This document shows, piece by piece, positions 41,365 through 50,077 of a DNA stretch of 64,000 nt. The notes beneath the pieces were generated by a model. The model was not told where the DNA came from, did no database searches, and was given only the letters and a program-made list of their open reading frames with translations. The DNA is from Comamonadaceae bacterium (lineage in GTDB: Bacteria > Pseudomonadota > Gammaproteobacteria > Burkholderiales > Burkholderiaceae_C). Both the position numbers and the translations under genes were made by a program. Position 1 is the first letter of the stretch; each line of letters begins with the position of its first letter. The DNA lies in NCBI GenBank assembly GCA_947476285.1, contig CANJPU010000010.1, positions 1-64,000 of the forward strand. The letters run 5' to 3'.

Positions 41365-41506
41365 GATTTATCCTTGGGTGGAGGGGAAAATTCCCCCCGG
41401 GGTCTTTCCAGCGTTGAGACACGCGCTATGGCCACCCGGCCAGCGACACGCTGCAGAGCCTGCGATTATAGCGTTTTCGGGTCTAATGCTTATTTTCCAA
41501 TCAAGA

Positions 41507-42037
41507 ATGATCACCATCCGACCCAGTCGAGACTCGGATCTGTCCGCCGTCACGGCGATCTACGCCCACCACGTGCGCACCGGCACCGGCACTTTCGAGA
41601 CCACCGCGCCGACCGAAGCCGAGATGAGCTTGCGACGCCGCGATGTACTGGACAAGGGCCTGCCTTACCTAGTGGCCGAGCACAATGGCACGGTGCTGGG
41701 CTTTGCCTACTGCCAGTGGTTCAAGCCAAGACCGGCCTACCGATTCTCGGCCGAAGACTCGATCTACCTGCATCCGGATGCCGCTGGCAAGGGGCTGGGC
41801 CGGCGGCTTCTTGCCGAGTTGGCTCGGCAAGCACAGGCGGCTGGCATTCGCAAGCTGATCGCGGTGATCGGCGATTCGGCCAATGCCGCGTCCATCGGTG
41901 TGCATCGAGCAGAGGGCTTCACGCCGGCAGGTTTGTTCAAATCTTGCGGCTGGAAATTCGGCAAGTGGCTGGACATTGTTCTCATGGAAAAAACCATAGG
42001 CGACGGTGACGCAACTTCACCGGAAGGCACAAACTGA
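41507..42037 (+). CDS. GNAT N-acetyltransferase, phosphinothricin/methionine sulfone acetyltransferase-like
   Basis: A 176-residue GNAT enzyme. The start MITIRPSRDSDLSAVTAIYA, the segment TFETTAPTEAEMSLRR, the acetyl-CoA loop HPDAAGKGLGRRLLAEL and the C-terminal NAASIGVHRAEGF-FKSCGWKFGKWLD match the Pat/MddA group, which acetylates amino-acid analogues such as phosphinothricin and methionine sulfone. Start 41507 gives the usual length. An in-frame ATG at 41486 is possible. Neither has a good Shine-Dalgarno. Confidence 0.9.
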   Translation: MITIRPSRDSDLSAVTAIYAHHVRTGTGTFETTAPTEAEMSLRRRDVLDKGLPYLVAEHNGTVLGFAYCQWFKPRPAYRFSAEDSIYLHPDAAGKGLGRRLLAELARQAQAAGIRKLIAVIGDSANAASIGVHRAEGFTPAGLFKSCGWKFGKWLDIVLMEKTIGDGDATSPEGTN

Positions 42038-42050
42038 TGAATGCATCGAC

Positions 42051-42497
42051 ATGAAAAACAAGACTCTGGCTGCCTGGCTGGCTTTTCTGGGTGGGCCCTT
42101 GGGCCTTCACCGGTTTTATTTGCGCGGGCTGGACGACATGCTGGGCTGGTGCCTGCCCATTCCCACAGCGCTGGGAGTGTACGGAATTCAGCGGGTGCAG
42201 CAATTCGGGGTGGACGATCAATGGAGCTGGGTGCTGATTCCCTTGCTGGGCTTTACCGTGGCAGGCTGCGCGCTCACGGCCATCGTCTATGGCCTGATGT
42301 CAAGAGAGCAATGGAATGCCCGCCAGAACCCGACGGCGGCCCAAGACAGCATGGCCGGCAGCACCAACTGGCTGACCATCGGCGCAGTGGTCGTGTCGCT
42401 GCTGGTGGGCACCTCGGTGCTGATGGCCAGCATTGCCTTCAGCGTGCAGCGCTACTTCGAATACCAGATCGAGGAAGGGCGAAAAATTTCGCAGTGA
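42051..42497 (+). CDS. TM2-domain-like small membrane protein
   Basis: A 148-residue protein starting MKNKTLAAWLAFLGGPLGLH. The N-terminal pair of hydrophobic helices with LGLHRFYLRG is the TM2 pattern (GxHRFYxG). Two more hydrophobic segments follow (LIPLLGFTVAGCALTAIVYG and LTIGAVVVSLLVGTSVLMAS), so four membrane helices are likely, and the tail EEGRKISQ is polar. The function is unknown. The start lies 13 bases after the acetyltransferase stop and is convergent with the phosphate transporter. Confidence 0.8.
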   Translation: MKNKTLAAWLAFLGGPLGLHRFYLRGLDDMLGWCLPIPTALGVYGIQRVQQFGVDDQWSWVLIPLLGFTVAGCALTAIVYGLMSREQWNARQNPTAAQDSMAGSTNWLTIGAVVVSLLVGTSVLMASIAFSVQRYFEYQIEEGRKISQ

Positions 42498-42525
42498 TGG
42501 CCACGCCGGCCGCAAGCCAGCACAC

Positions 42526-43536
42526 TTAGAAAATCTGCAAGCTGACCCAGTAGGCAATGGCCGCGATGAAGGCGCTGGCTGGAATGGTGAAGATCCAGGC
42601 CCACACGATGTTGCCAGCCACCCCCCAACGCACCGCGCTGGCCCTGTGGGTGGAGCCCACGCCCACGATAGCACCGGTGATGGTGTGGGTGGTGGACACC
42701 GGAATACCCAGCCCAGTGGCCAGGAACAGCGTGATAGCGCCACCTGTCTCCGCGCAGAAACCACCTACCGGGCGCAGCTTGGTGATTTTCTGGCCCATGG
42801 TCTTGACAATGCGCCAGCCGCCGAACAAGGTTCCCAGGCCGATGGCCAAGTAGCAGGAGACGACAACCCAGGTGGGGGGCATTTTGTCGGCCGCGCCGAT
42901 GTAGCCGGTGGCGATCAGCAGAAGCCAGATGATGCCGATTGTCTTTTGCGCATCGTTGCCGCCATGGCCCAGACTGTATGCGCCGGCCGAGACGAGTTGC
43001 AGCCTGCGAAACCATCCATCCACCCGGGACGGCGTGGCCCGGCGAAACAGATGCGAGACCAGCAGCATCATGAGCGAGCCCAGCAGGAAGCCCAGCAGAG
43101 GCGACACGAAGATGAAAACAACGGTCTTCCAGATGCCGCCGGCGATCAGCGAGCCCGCGCCTGACTTGGCGATCACGGCCCCCACGATGCCGCCGATCAG
43201 TGCATGCGATGAGCTGCTGGGTATGCCGTAATACCAGGTCAGGAAATTCCAGGTGATGCCTCCCAGCAAGGCGCCAAACACCACGTGAATATCCACCACC
43301 CCAGGTTGCACGATGCCCTTGCCTATGGTTGCAGCCACGCTCAACTGGAAGACAAAGATAGCAATGACGTTGAACACAGCGGCGAATAGCACCGCCTGCC
43401 CCGGCTTGAGTACGCCGGTGGAGACGACCGTGGCGATCGAATTCGCCGCATCATGGAATCCGTTCATGAAGTCAAAGGCCAGCGCGAGCGCCACCAGCAA
43501 AATCACCACCCAGAGCGCGGCTTGCGTGTTTGTCAT
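42526..43536 (-). CDS. pit: Low-affinity inorganic phosphate transporter, Pit family
   Basis: A 336-residue PiT transporter. Both family signatures are present: NGFHDAANSIATVVSTG near the N-terminus and GHGGNDAQKTIGIIWLLLIA in the second half, plus PVSTTHTITGAIVGVGS. Around ten membrane helices are evident. It imports metal-phosphate complexes with protons. The start 43536 (MTNTQAALWVV) is preferred over one 69 bases upstream, which overlaps the DUF47 gene. The DUF47 partner lies 17 bases upstream, the usual Pit pairing. Confidence 0.94.
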   Translation of the reverse strand: MTNTQAALWVVILLVALALAFDFMNGFHDAANSIATVVSTGVLKPGQAVLFAAVFNVIAIFVFQLSVAATIGKGIVQPGVVDIHVVFGALLGGITWNFLTWYYGIPSSSSHALIGGIVGAVIAKSGAGSLIAGGIWKTVVFIFVSPLLGFLLGSLMMLLVSHLFRRATPSRVDGWFRRLQLVSAGAYSLGHGGNDAQKTIGIIWLLLIATGYIGAADKMPPTWVVVSCYLAIGLGTLFGGWRIVKTMGQKITKLRPVGGFCAETGGAITLFLATGLGIPVSTTHTITGAIVGVGSTHRASAVRWGVAGNIVWAWIFTIPASAFIAAIAYWVSLQIF

Positions 43537-43553
43537 GCCTTGCGCCCCTGCAA

Positions 43554-44201
43554 TCAGGAATGCTCGAGGACGATGCCCTCGATCACGTTGGCCACGTCCT
43601 CGCATTTGTCGGTGATGGTCTCCAGCAACTCATAGATTGCCTTGAGCTTGATGACCTCGCGCACGTCGGGCTCTTCACGAAACAGCTTGCTCATGGCAGA
43701 GCGCATGACGCGGTCGGCGTCCGATTCGAGCTGGTCGATTTCCTCGCAGGTCTTGAGCGCAGCCTCGGCCGTGGCGGGGTCGGCCAGCTTGCCGATCATG
43801 TAAACGGCCTCCTTGACCCGATCGCAGCACTTGACGCTCAGGTCGGTCAGGCGGGTGATCTCTTCGGTCATGTGCCGCACGTCGTACAGCGCCATGGTCT
43901 CGGCTGAGTCCTGAATCAAGTCGGCCACATCGTCCATGGTGTTGATCAGGGTGTGAATCTGGTCGCGGTCGATGGGCGTGATGAAGGTCTTGTGGATCAT
44001 GCGGTTGACCTCGTGAGTCACGCGGTCGGCTGCGCGCTCGGCGTTGTCCACATCACGGTTGTACTGCTCGCGCAGATGCACATCGTTGTAGTTGGCGACC
44101 AGTTGCGAGAAGGCGCGCGCGGCATCGACGATGCGATCCGCATGCTGATTGAACAGCTCGAAAAAATTGCCTTCGCGTGGCATCAGCTTGCCAAACAGCA
44201 T
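43554..44201 (-). CDS. DUF47 PhoU-like regulator of the Pit transporter
   Basis: A 215-residue, all-helical PhoU-like protein beginning MLFGKLMPREGNFFELFNQH, with MIHKTFITPIDRDQIHTLIN, MDDVADLIQDSAETMALY and LKAIYELLETITDKCEDVAN, the repeated metal-binding helices of the family. AAGGAG seven bases upstream fixes the start. These proteins accompany Pit transporters and modulate phosphate uptake. It is the first gene of a two-gene operon with pit. Confidence 0.92.
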   Translation of the reverse strand: MLFGKLMPREGNFFELFNQHADRIVDAARAFSQLVANYNDVHLREQYNRDVDNAERAADRVTHEVNRMIHKTFITPIDRDQIHTLINTMDDVADLIQDSAETMALYDVRHMTEEITRLTDLSVKCCDRVKEAVYMIGKLADPATAEAALKTCEEIDQLESDADRVMRSAMSKLFREEPDVREVIKLKAIYELLETITDKCEDVANVIEGIVLEHS

Positions 44202-44304
44202 TGCCGGCTCCTTATTCGGTGGTAACGGGGACTGCGGGGAGTTTAACTTGGCAAGGCCGCTGCACACGGGCCTCTTACTGACAGAATGCGGAGAATGCCG
44301 AGCT

Positions 44305-44967
44305 ATGCACAATCCGCAGACCTTGCCTGAGCCGGTCGTCTTTGCCGACGACCACATGATCGTGGTGCAAAAGCCGGCGGGCCTCCTGTGCGTACCCGGA
44401 CGAGGCGCGGACAAACAGGACTGCCTGGCTGCGCGCATACAGCGGGTCTATCCAGATGCCCTGGTGGTGCACCGGCTGGACATGAGCACCTCAGGCCTGT
44501 GGCTGATGGCACGCGGAGCCCAGATGCAGCGTCGCCTGAGTCAGGCCTTTGAGCGGCGCGAGGTTACCAAGCGCTATATCGCCGTGGTGGCCGGCCGCCC
44601 ATCGACCGGATTGGCTGCCGATGAATGGGCCTTGATCGATCTACCCTTGGCCGCCGACTGGCCGAACCGTCCGCTGCGCATCGTGGACCCCGTGCACGGC
44701 AAACCCAGCCAGACGCGCTGGCGCGTACTCGGCACGGATGAACCAGGGGACAGCACCCGACTTCTGCTTGAGCCCATCACCGGCCGCTCTCATCAATTGC
44801 GGGTGCATCTGAAGGCGCTGGGTCATCCGATCCTGGGCGACATGCTGTATGCACCCCCGCTCATCCAGGCGCGCGCCGCGCGCCTGTTGCTGCACGCCAG
44901 TGGGCTGCGCCTGACTCATCCGCTGACTGGCAGCGCGCTGCGGTTTGAAAGTGCAGCGCCTTTTTGA
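44305..44967 (+). CDS. rluA: RluA-family pseudouridine synthase
   Basis: A 220-residue pseudouridine synthase with the catalytic motif VVHRLDMSTSGLWLMARG (active aspartate in HRLD), the conserved KRYIAVVAGRP and the C-terminal EPITGRSHQLRVHLKALGHP. Size and KPSQTRWRVL are closest to RluA, which modifies 23S rRNA position 746 and tRNA position 32, rather than to the longer RluC/RluD with an S4 domain. Start 44305 (MHNPQTLPE) is preferred over a longer frame that overlaps the DUF47 gene. Confidence 0.87.
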   Translation: MHNPQTLPEPVVFADDHMIVVQKPAGLLCVPGRGADKQDCLAARIQRVYPDALVVHRLDMSTSGLWLMARGAQMQRRLSQAFERREVTKRYIAVVAGRPSTGLAADEWALIDLPLAADWPNRPLRIVDPVHGKPSQTRWRVLGTDEPGDSTRLLLEPITGRSHQLRVHLKALGHPILGDMLYAPPLIQARAARLLLHASGLRLTHPLTGSALRFESAAPF

Positions 44968-45055
44968 TCAATGGCAAGAATCGGGCGCGCTTGCAGGATT
45001 TATCCTGATCAAAGAGCTACTATGTAAGGGGATCAATCAAAGTAACGGAGGCCCC

Positions 45056-45367
45056 ATGTCACAATTATCTGCCGCCCACAGGGCCAAACTGATGGAAGAC
45101 CTCAAGCTGGTCATCGCCGATGCCGAGGAGCTCCTGAAAATCACCGCAGGCGAGGTTGGCGACAAGGCATCCCAGATGCGCGTGCGCATGCAGGACCGGC
45201 TCGATCAGGCCAAGGTCGAACTCGCCAATCTGCAGGAGATGGCCTTTGCCAAGGCCAAAGATGCCGGCAAAGCTGCGGACAACTACGTGCATGACAACCC
45301 ATGGAAGGCCGTGGGCATCGCTGCCGGCGTTGGCTTGGTGCTCGGCCTTCTCATCAGCCGCCGCTGA
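45056..45367 (+). CDS. DUF883 (ElaB/YqjD-type) membrane-anchored ribosome-binding protein
   Basis: A 103-residue protein with a long amphipathic helix (KLMEDLKLVIADAEELLKIT through LANLQEMAFAKAKDAG) and a C-terminal membrane anchor DNPWKAVGIAAGVGLVLGLL ending ISRR. This matches the ElaB/YgaM/YqjD family, tail-anchored inner-membrane proteins that bind ribosomes in stationary phase. GGAG lies five bases before the ATG. It is the first of a YqjD-YqjE-YqjK-like trio. Confidence 0.9.
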   Translation: MSQLSAAHRAKLMEDLKLVIADAEELLKITAGEVGDKASQMRVRMQDRLDQAKVELANLQEMAFAKAKDAGKAADNYVHDNPWKAVGIAAGVGLVLGLLISRR

Positions 45368-45376
45368 CCGGCGCCC

Positions 45377-45763
45377 ATGAGCACACCGGAATCAACCGGC
45401 GGATTGTTTTCGTCACTGCGTCAGATGCTGGACACGGTGCTGGAGATTGCGCAGGTGCGGCTGAAGCTGCTGGGCAATGAGCTGCAGCAGGAGAAGCTAC
45501 GTGTCTTCGACGGCCTGATGATGGCCATCGCCGGCTTGATGGTGTTGATGGTGGGCGCAGTGCTTCTGTGCGCGCTGGTGCTCATGCTGTTCGCTCCAGC
45601 CTACCGTCTGGCCGCGCTGTCGGTGATGACATTGACCTTCCTGGCTACCGGCATGTGGCTGATTCGCGCCGGGCAGCGCAGGCTGAGCAAGAGCGGCGGT
45701 CCGTTCGACGCGACCCTCTCGGAACTGGACCAGGACCGCAAGGGTCTGGTGCCGCGCGACTAG
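45377..45763 (+). CDS. YqjE-like (phage holin family / DUF1469) membrane protein
   Basis: A 128-residue protein with an N-terminal amphipathic region (LRQMLDTVLEIAQVRLKLLG), two hydrophobic helices (MMAIAGLMVLMVGAVLLCAL and LAALSVMTLTFLATGMWLI) and a polar tail. The LLGNELQQEK stretch is typical of the YqjE family. The function is unknown, and the holin label comes from domain databases rather than a lytic role. It lies 9 bases after the DUF883 gene. Confidence 0.85.
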   Translation: MSTPESTGGLFSSLRQMLDTVLEIAQVRLKLLGNELQQEKLRVFDGLMMAIAGLMVLMVGAVLLCALVLMLFAPAYRLAALSVMTLTFLATGMWLIRAGQRRLSKSGGPFDATLSELDQDRKGLVPRD

Positions 45764-45773
45764 AAAGCCGCAA

Positions 45774-46115
45774 GTGCTCAGTTCAAGACAAAGGCAATTG
45801 AACCAAGAGCGCGCAGCCTTGGTGCAAACGAGCGCGCATTTGCGAAACCGGCTGGCCGATCAGGCGCAGGTGCTGCGCGGGCCGCTGGCCCTGGCTGATC
45901 GCGTGCGCAATGCCGGCGCGTGGCTGGCGGATCATCCTCAGTGGTTGCTTGCTGCGGCTGGGGTGCTGGCGCTCTTGCGGCCGCGCCGGGCACTGGCCTG
46001 GTCGCTCAAGCTGTGGTGGGGCTGGCGCGCTTGGCAACAGGTGCAGCGCTTCATCTCGTCGCGTTCGCACGCCGACGCAGGCGCTCAGCCAGCTTGGAAC
46101 CCGTTCGCCCGATAA
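45774..46115 (+). CDS. YqjK-like protein
   Basis: A 113-residue protein starting at GTG 45774. It begins LSSRQRQLNQERAALVQTSA, followed by LRNRLADQAQVLRGPLALAD, then a hydrophobic AWLADHPQWLLAAAGVLALL and a basic RPRRALAWSLKLWWGWRAWQ. This is the YqjK pattern: a basic amphipathic head with one membrane segment. It ends the trio and converges on the dioxygenase gene, overlapping it by about 30 bases. Confidence 0.75.
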   Translation: MLSSRQRQLNQERAALVQTSAHLRNRLADQAQVLRGPLALADRVRNAGAWLADHPQWLLAAAGVLALLRPRRALAWSLKLWWGWRAWQQVQRFISSRSHADAGAQPAWNPFAR

Positions 46116-46819
46116 GTCAACACCAGGGTGTCGCGGTGTCCCTGCCCGTCCAGTGGCTGGATCGGCGTGGTCTCGTGTATCACCCGCTCGTCATCTAGCA
46201 GCAACACACTCCAGGGTTCGGTCAGAGTGAAGCGCTGGCCGGCCGGCCCATCTGACTCGAACACCCGCGTCTCGCCGCCCTTGATGCCCCGGCGATCGAT
46301 CAGAAAGACAGCGACCAGATCGACGCCATCGCGATGTGCGCCTTCTGGCGTGGGCCGGCCTATGCCGCCTTCGGTGTCGATGCGAAACTGATGCGCCTCG
46401 ACAAACCAGCGTTGCGTGCCCTTGAGTTGCGAACTCACCCGTGCCAGCGCGCGCAAGAGAAGCGGCCATGCCGGCGACCCAATCACCGAATCGGCCACGG
46501 GCTCAAACCAGCGCTGCATGCCGCCGTGCAGTGCGTTGTAGTGCAGCGATTGCCAGTGCGCCCGATGCGGTGCCAACTCCACTTGGTCGCCCTGCACCAC
46601 GAAGCAGGAATGCCGACGCCGGCGGTAATGCCCGCCGTCCCTGAGATAGGTATCGGGCGGCAGATCACCCCAACTGGGGCACAGCCTCTGCAAGTCTTGC
46701 TCGGCGCATGCGCTGAGTTCTCGAAACGCTGCGGCATCCAGTACGGCAAAGCCGTGCACCGCCAATTGTTGTGGCAGCTGGCCACTGGGGCTAAGCGGGG
46801 GTGGGAGCGTTGTTGACAT
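46085..46819 (-). CDS. PF10014-type Fe(II)/2-oxoglutarate dioxygenase
   Basis: A 244-residue protein with the arrangement of the 2OG-Fe dioxygenase family that includes L-isoleucine 4-hydroxylase. Iron ligands are the histidine and aspartate in PEGAHRDGVDLVAVF and the distal histidine in DDERVIHETTPI. The 2-oxoglutarate arginine is probably in HRDTLVLTYRANG. It hydroxylates or sulfoxidises a free amino acid. As the last gene of the operon with egtB and egtD, it may act on histidine, ergothioneine or a relative. Confidence 0.82.
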   Translation of the reverse strand: MSTTLPPPLSPSGQLPQQLAVHGFAVLDAAAFRELSACAEQDLQRLCPSWGDLPPDTYLRDGGHYRRRRHSCFVVQGDQVELAPHRAHWQSLHYNALHGGMQRWFEPVADSVIGSPAWPLLLRALARVSSQLKGTQRWFVEAHQFRIDTEGGIGRPTPEGAHRDGVDLVAVFLIDRRGIKGGETRVFESDGPAGQRFTLTEPWSVLLLDDERVIHETTPIQPLDGQGHRDTLVLTYRANGFQAG

Positions 46820-46853
46820 TAGCCCTCGAGCTTAACCGCGCACCACGCTCGCA

Positions 46854-47135
46854 CTAGACCTCCACCTTCACGCCCTTCCAGAACGCAACCCTGTCCCTGA
46901 TCATGTCGGCCTCGGGTTTGGGATCGGGGTAGTACCACACGGCGTCGGCGTTCATCTCACCGTTGACCAACAGCGAGTAATAGCTGGCCTGGCCCTTCCA
47001 GGCGCAACTGGTGCGGTGGTTGCTGAAAGTGGTGAATTCGCGCCGCAGCGAGCTGGCGGGAAAGTAGTGATTGCCATCGACCACGACCGTGTCGTCGCTT
47101 TGCGCAATCACTGCGCCGTTCCAGGTGGCTTTCAT
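46854..47135 (-). CDS. DUF427 family protein
   Basis: A 93-residue protein beginning MKATWNGAVIAQSDDTVVVD, followed by GNHYFPASSLRREFTTFSNH, RTSCAWKGQASYYSLLVNG and AVWYYPDPKPEADMIRDRVA. This is the classical DUF427 sequence, a small beta-barrel of unknown biochemical role. The start 47135 is chosen over a longer one overlapping egtD. It lies 16 bases after the egtD stop and 34 bases before the PF10014 dioxygenase start, so it belongs to the same transcript. Confidence 0.9.
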   Translation of the reverse strand: MKATWNGAVIAQSDDTVVVDGNHYFPASSLRREFTTFSNHRTSCAWKGQASYYSLLVNGEMNADAVWYYPDPKPEADMIRDRVAFWKGVKVEV

Positions 47136-47151
47136 GAAGTGTTCCTTGATG

Positions 47152-48126
47152 TCATCGGGGTGCGTGCAACCAGTGCACACTGAAAAGTTGATCCGGATCG
47201 GTCCAGACCGGGCCGGGGGTGAAGCCGGCCCGGGCGGCCAGCGCGCGCATGCTGTCGATGGTGAACTTGTAGGAGTTCTCGGTGTGAAAGGCTTCGCCTT
47301 CTTCGAAAGTGTGGGGTACGCCGCCGAACTCGATGGTCTGCTTGCGCCGGCTGATCAAGTGCATTTCGATGCGCTGCTGCGGCGCGTTGTAGAAGGCGCT
47401 ATGGGCAAACTGCTGCAGATCGAAACCGGTGCCAAGCTCGCGGTTGGCGCGTGCCAGCAAATTGAGATTGAAGGCGGCCGTTACGCCTTGCGCGTCGTTG
47501 TATGCGGCATGCAGCACTGCGGGGTCCTTGATCAGATCGGCCCCCAGCAGCAGCGCACCGCCTTGCAGAGCACGCCCCGCCCTTCGCAAAAATTGCTCTG
47601 CCTGTCGCGGCGTGAAGTTGCCAATGGTGGAGCCGGGGAAGAAGCCCACGCGCATGCCCATGCCACGGGGACAGGGCGGCAAGCGCAGCCTGGCACTGTA
47701 GTCGGCCACCACCGGCTGCACCTGCAAGGCCGGATAGTCGCGCGCAAGCTGCGCCGCGCAGGCATTCAAATGCTCTCCTGAAATGTCGATGGGCAGATAG
47801 CCCGCTGGTTCGGTCATGGCACCAAGCAGAAGCCTAACCTTGCGCAAGGAGCCGGCGCCAAACTCGACAATCTGGGCGCGCGGCCCCATCAAATGCGCGA
47901 TCTCGCCGGCCGTTTCGGTCAGCAAGCGCAGCTCAACGCGCGTGGGGTAGTACTCCGGTAAGCCGCAGATCAGGTCGAACAGCCTGGAGCCTTCCGCGTC
48001 GTAGAAATACTTGGGCGAGATGCTGCGCGGCCGCGACACCAACGCTGACATCATGTCGCGCGCAAATGCGCTCGACATGGCGGCATCAGGGACCGGTTCG
48101 AAGTGACCCCGGGCAGGCTTCAGCAT
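47152..48126 (-). CDS. egtD: L-histidine N-alpha-methyltransferase EgtD
   Basis: A 324-residue SAM-dependent methyltransferase that trimethylates histidine to hercynine. Characteristic parts are PKYFYDAEGSRLFDLICGLP, PTRVELRLL, the SAM loop VEFGAGSLRKVRLLL, YLPIDISGEHL, FPGSTIGNF and LLLGADLIKDPAVLHAAYND, followed by AAFNLNLLARANRELG. The egtB stop overlaps this start by seven bases. Together they make hercynine and then its sulfoxide conjugate. Confidence 0.94.
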   Translation of the reverse strand: MLKPARGHFEPVPDAAMSSAFARDMMSALVSRPRSISPKYFYDAEGSRLFDLICGLPEYYPTRVELRLLTETAGEIAHLMGPRAQIVEFGAGSLRKVRLLLGAMTEPAGYLPIDISGEHLNACAAQLARDYPALQVQPVVADYSARLRLPPCPRGMGMRVGFFPGSTIGNFTPRQAEQFLRRAGRALQGGALLLGADLIKDPAVLHAAYNDAQGVTAAFNLNLLARANRELGTGFDLQQFAHSAFYNAPQQRIEMHLISRRKQTIEFGGVPHTFEEGEAFHTENSYKFTIDSMRALAARAGFTPGPVWTDPDQLFSVHWLHAPR

Positions 48127-49412
48127 GTGCCCATGTCCTGCGCCAGCCGCAGCCCAGAGTACTGCCAGCGCGCTGCGGGCGCGAAGAAGTTGCGGTAGCT
48201 TGGCCGCGAATGGCCTTGGGGTGTTGCACGGCTTGAGCCGCGCAACACCTGCTGACCCACCATGAACTTACCGTTGTACTCACCCACTGCGCCGGCCAGC
48301 GGCCGGAAACCTGGGTAGGGTTCATAGGAAGAGCGCGTCCACTGCCATGCCAAGCCGTTCATCTGCGTGACGCCGGGCGCGCCGAAAGCGGCCTCCCATT
48401 CGAACTCGGTTGGCAAGCGCGCGCCGGCCCATTCGGCGTAGGCAGCGGCTTCGTAGAAACTCAAGTTGCACACTTCAGCCGCGGCGTCCAGCGGCCTGAC
48501 CCCGTGTAAGCCGAAGACCTGCCAATGCGATTGCGGCGCGCGCGCGTCGCCGGGCTCAATCCAGTACAAGGGTGCCTTCCAGCGGCCAGTCTGCACAGCC
48601 GCCCAGCCATCGGACAACCACAACGCTGGCCGCTCATAGCCGCCATCGGCCATGAACTGCGCGTACTCGCCGCATGTCACCAGAGCGCCCGCGATGCGAT
48701 AGGGCGCCAGCAGCACCGAATGGCGTGGGCGTTCATTGTCAAAGCCAAAGTGCCCACCCCCATGCCCCACCGGCACGATGCCGCCGGGCATGTCCAGCCA
48801 GTGCGCCGCAGCTTGCGCATGGCTTGCGCAAAGCGGCTCTGCCTGGGCCGACAGGTAAGCAGGCAGCAGCGGGTTGCACCAAAGGGCATGCAAGATATCG
48901 GTGACGATCAACTCCTGATGCTGCTGCTCATGGTGCAGGCCCAGTTCGATCAGTGGCGCGGCCACCTGCCAGGCCGCTTCACCGGCTTGGCCGATGAAGC
49001 CATGCAGGGCGGCGTCCACGTGCGCGCGGTAGGCATGGACATCCGCCAGCGACGGTCGCGTCAGCAACCCGCGCTGTGCCCTCGGATGGCGCGGGCCGAG
49101 CGACTCGTAGTAGGAGTTGAAGAGCTCAAAGTAGCGCGCATCGAAAACCTTGTACCCCGCCAGATGAGGCACCAGCACCACCGCTTCGAAAAACCAACTG
49201 GTGTGGGCCAAGTGCCATTTGGTCGGGCTCGCGTCGGGCATCGATTGAATGCACTGATCTTCCACTGAAAGCGGTGCGGCCAGTGCCAGACTGTGCGCGC
49301 GAACCCGGGCCATTCGCTGCGCACAATGCGCACGCGTCGAGTTCGCGCACGCGCCCGTGAGCTCTGGCTGGGTCGGCTTGTTCTGCATCACAGACATCGG
49401 GAGCTCAGCCAT
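48120..49412 (-). CDS. egtB: Hercynine oxygenase / sulfoxide synthase EgtB
   Basis: A 430-residue non-heme iron enzyme: a DinB-like N-terminal domain with HLAHTSWFFEAVVL and the iron motif H-x3-H-x-E in LHHEQQHQELIVTDILHAL, then an FGE-sulfatase-type C-terminal domain with LPTEFEWEAAF, GLAWQWTRSSYEPYPG and VLRGSSRATP. It joins hercynine to a thiol (cysteine or gamma-glutamylcysteine) with O2. No egtC lies in the operon, so cysteine use is plausible. The start is uncertain, as ATGs at 49412, 49397 and 49388 are all possible. Confidence 0.92.
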   Translation of the reverse strand: MAELPMSVMQNKPTQPELTGACANSTRAHCAQRMARVRAHSLALAAPLSVEDQCIQSMPDASPTKWHLAHTSWFFEAVVLVPHLAGYKVFDARYFELFNSYYESLGPRHPRAQRGLLTRPSLADVHAYRAHVDAALHGFIGQAGEAAWQVAAPLIELGLHHEQQHQELIVTDILHALWCNPLLPAYLSAQAEPLCASHAQAAAHWLDMPGGIVPVGHGGGHFGFDNERPRHSVLLAPYRIAGALVTCGEYAQFMADGGYERPALWLSDGWAAVQTGRWKAPLYWIEPGDARAPQSHWQVFGLHGVRPLDAAAEVCNLSFYEAAAYAEWAGARLPTEFEWEAAFGAPGVTQMNGLAWQWTRSSYEPYPGFRPLAGAVGEYNGKFMVGQQVLRGSSRATPQGHSRPSYRNFFAPAARWQYSGLRLAQDMGTC

Positions 49413-49446
49413 GCTTGCGTTTGTATTCACCGGCAACCAATCGGCC

Positions 49447-49965
49447 TCAGACTGCGCCCTGCGGATGTGTGGGATCGACCCACAGCACCTGCTCGGGCTT
49501 TTCCGCCGGCTCGATGTCCAGATTGATGGCCACCGCTTCGCCGTCGCTGCGGCACAGCACGCACTCCAGCGCCTCTGAGGTGCTGGCATTGATCTCCTGG
49601 TGGGGCACATAGGGTGGCACGTAGATGAAATCGCCCGGCCCGGCCTCGGCGGTAAATTCCAGATGCTCGCCCCAGCGCATGCGCGCTCGGCCTTTGACGA
49701 TGTAGATCACGCTCTCCAGGTGCCCATGATGATGCGCGCCGGTCTTGGCGTTGGCATGGATGGTGACCGTGCCGGCCCAGAGCTTTTGCGCGCCCACCCG
49801 GGCAAAGTTGATGGCCGCCTTGCGGTTCATGCCTGGAGTCTGCGCGGTGTTCGGATCAAGCTGATCGCCCGCAATGACGCGCACGCCATCGTGTTTCCAG
49901 CGCGGATCGTGTGGATGCGAATGGTCGCCGTGCGCGTGCCCATCGTGCGAATGAGGGTGGTTCAT
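49447..49965 (-). CDS. Cupin-domain protein with histidine-rich N-terminus
   Basis: A 172-residue cupin. The first 24 residues are histidine-rich (MNHPHSHDGHAHGDHSHPHD), followed by a cupin barrel with KTGAHHHGHLESVIYIVKGR and GDFIYVPPYVPHQEINAS, which contain the usual metal histidines and glutamate. The function is probably a metal-dependent dioxygenase or a sensor. It is 34 bases upstream of egtB on the same strand and so heads the ergothioneine operon. An iron or thiol-oxygenase role is inferred only from that position. Confidence 0.82.
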   Translation of the reverse strand: MNHPHSHDGHAHGDHSHPHDPRWKHDGVRVIAGDQLDPNTAQTPGMNRKAAINFARVGAQKLWAGTVTIHANAKTGAHHHGHLESVIYIVKGRARMRWGEHLEFTAEAGPGDFIYVPPYVPHQEINASTSEALECVLCRSDGEAVAINLDIEPAEKPEQVLWVDPTHPQGAV

Positions 49966-50077
49966 GAGGGTGACGCTTTCTGGGTAAGGGCCTGGGCCGC
50001 CAAAACATTGTGCCCGATTCACAGCGGGGGCAACGCGCACCGATATCATCTGGTGGCTCAACCACGAGGATCCCACC

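Noticed and set aside
45377-45763. Holin-family label as a sign of a prophage
   Set aside because: The gene lies in a YqjD/YqjE/YqjK-type trio with no phage genes around. The holin name is only a domain-database label.
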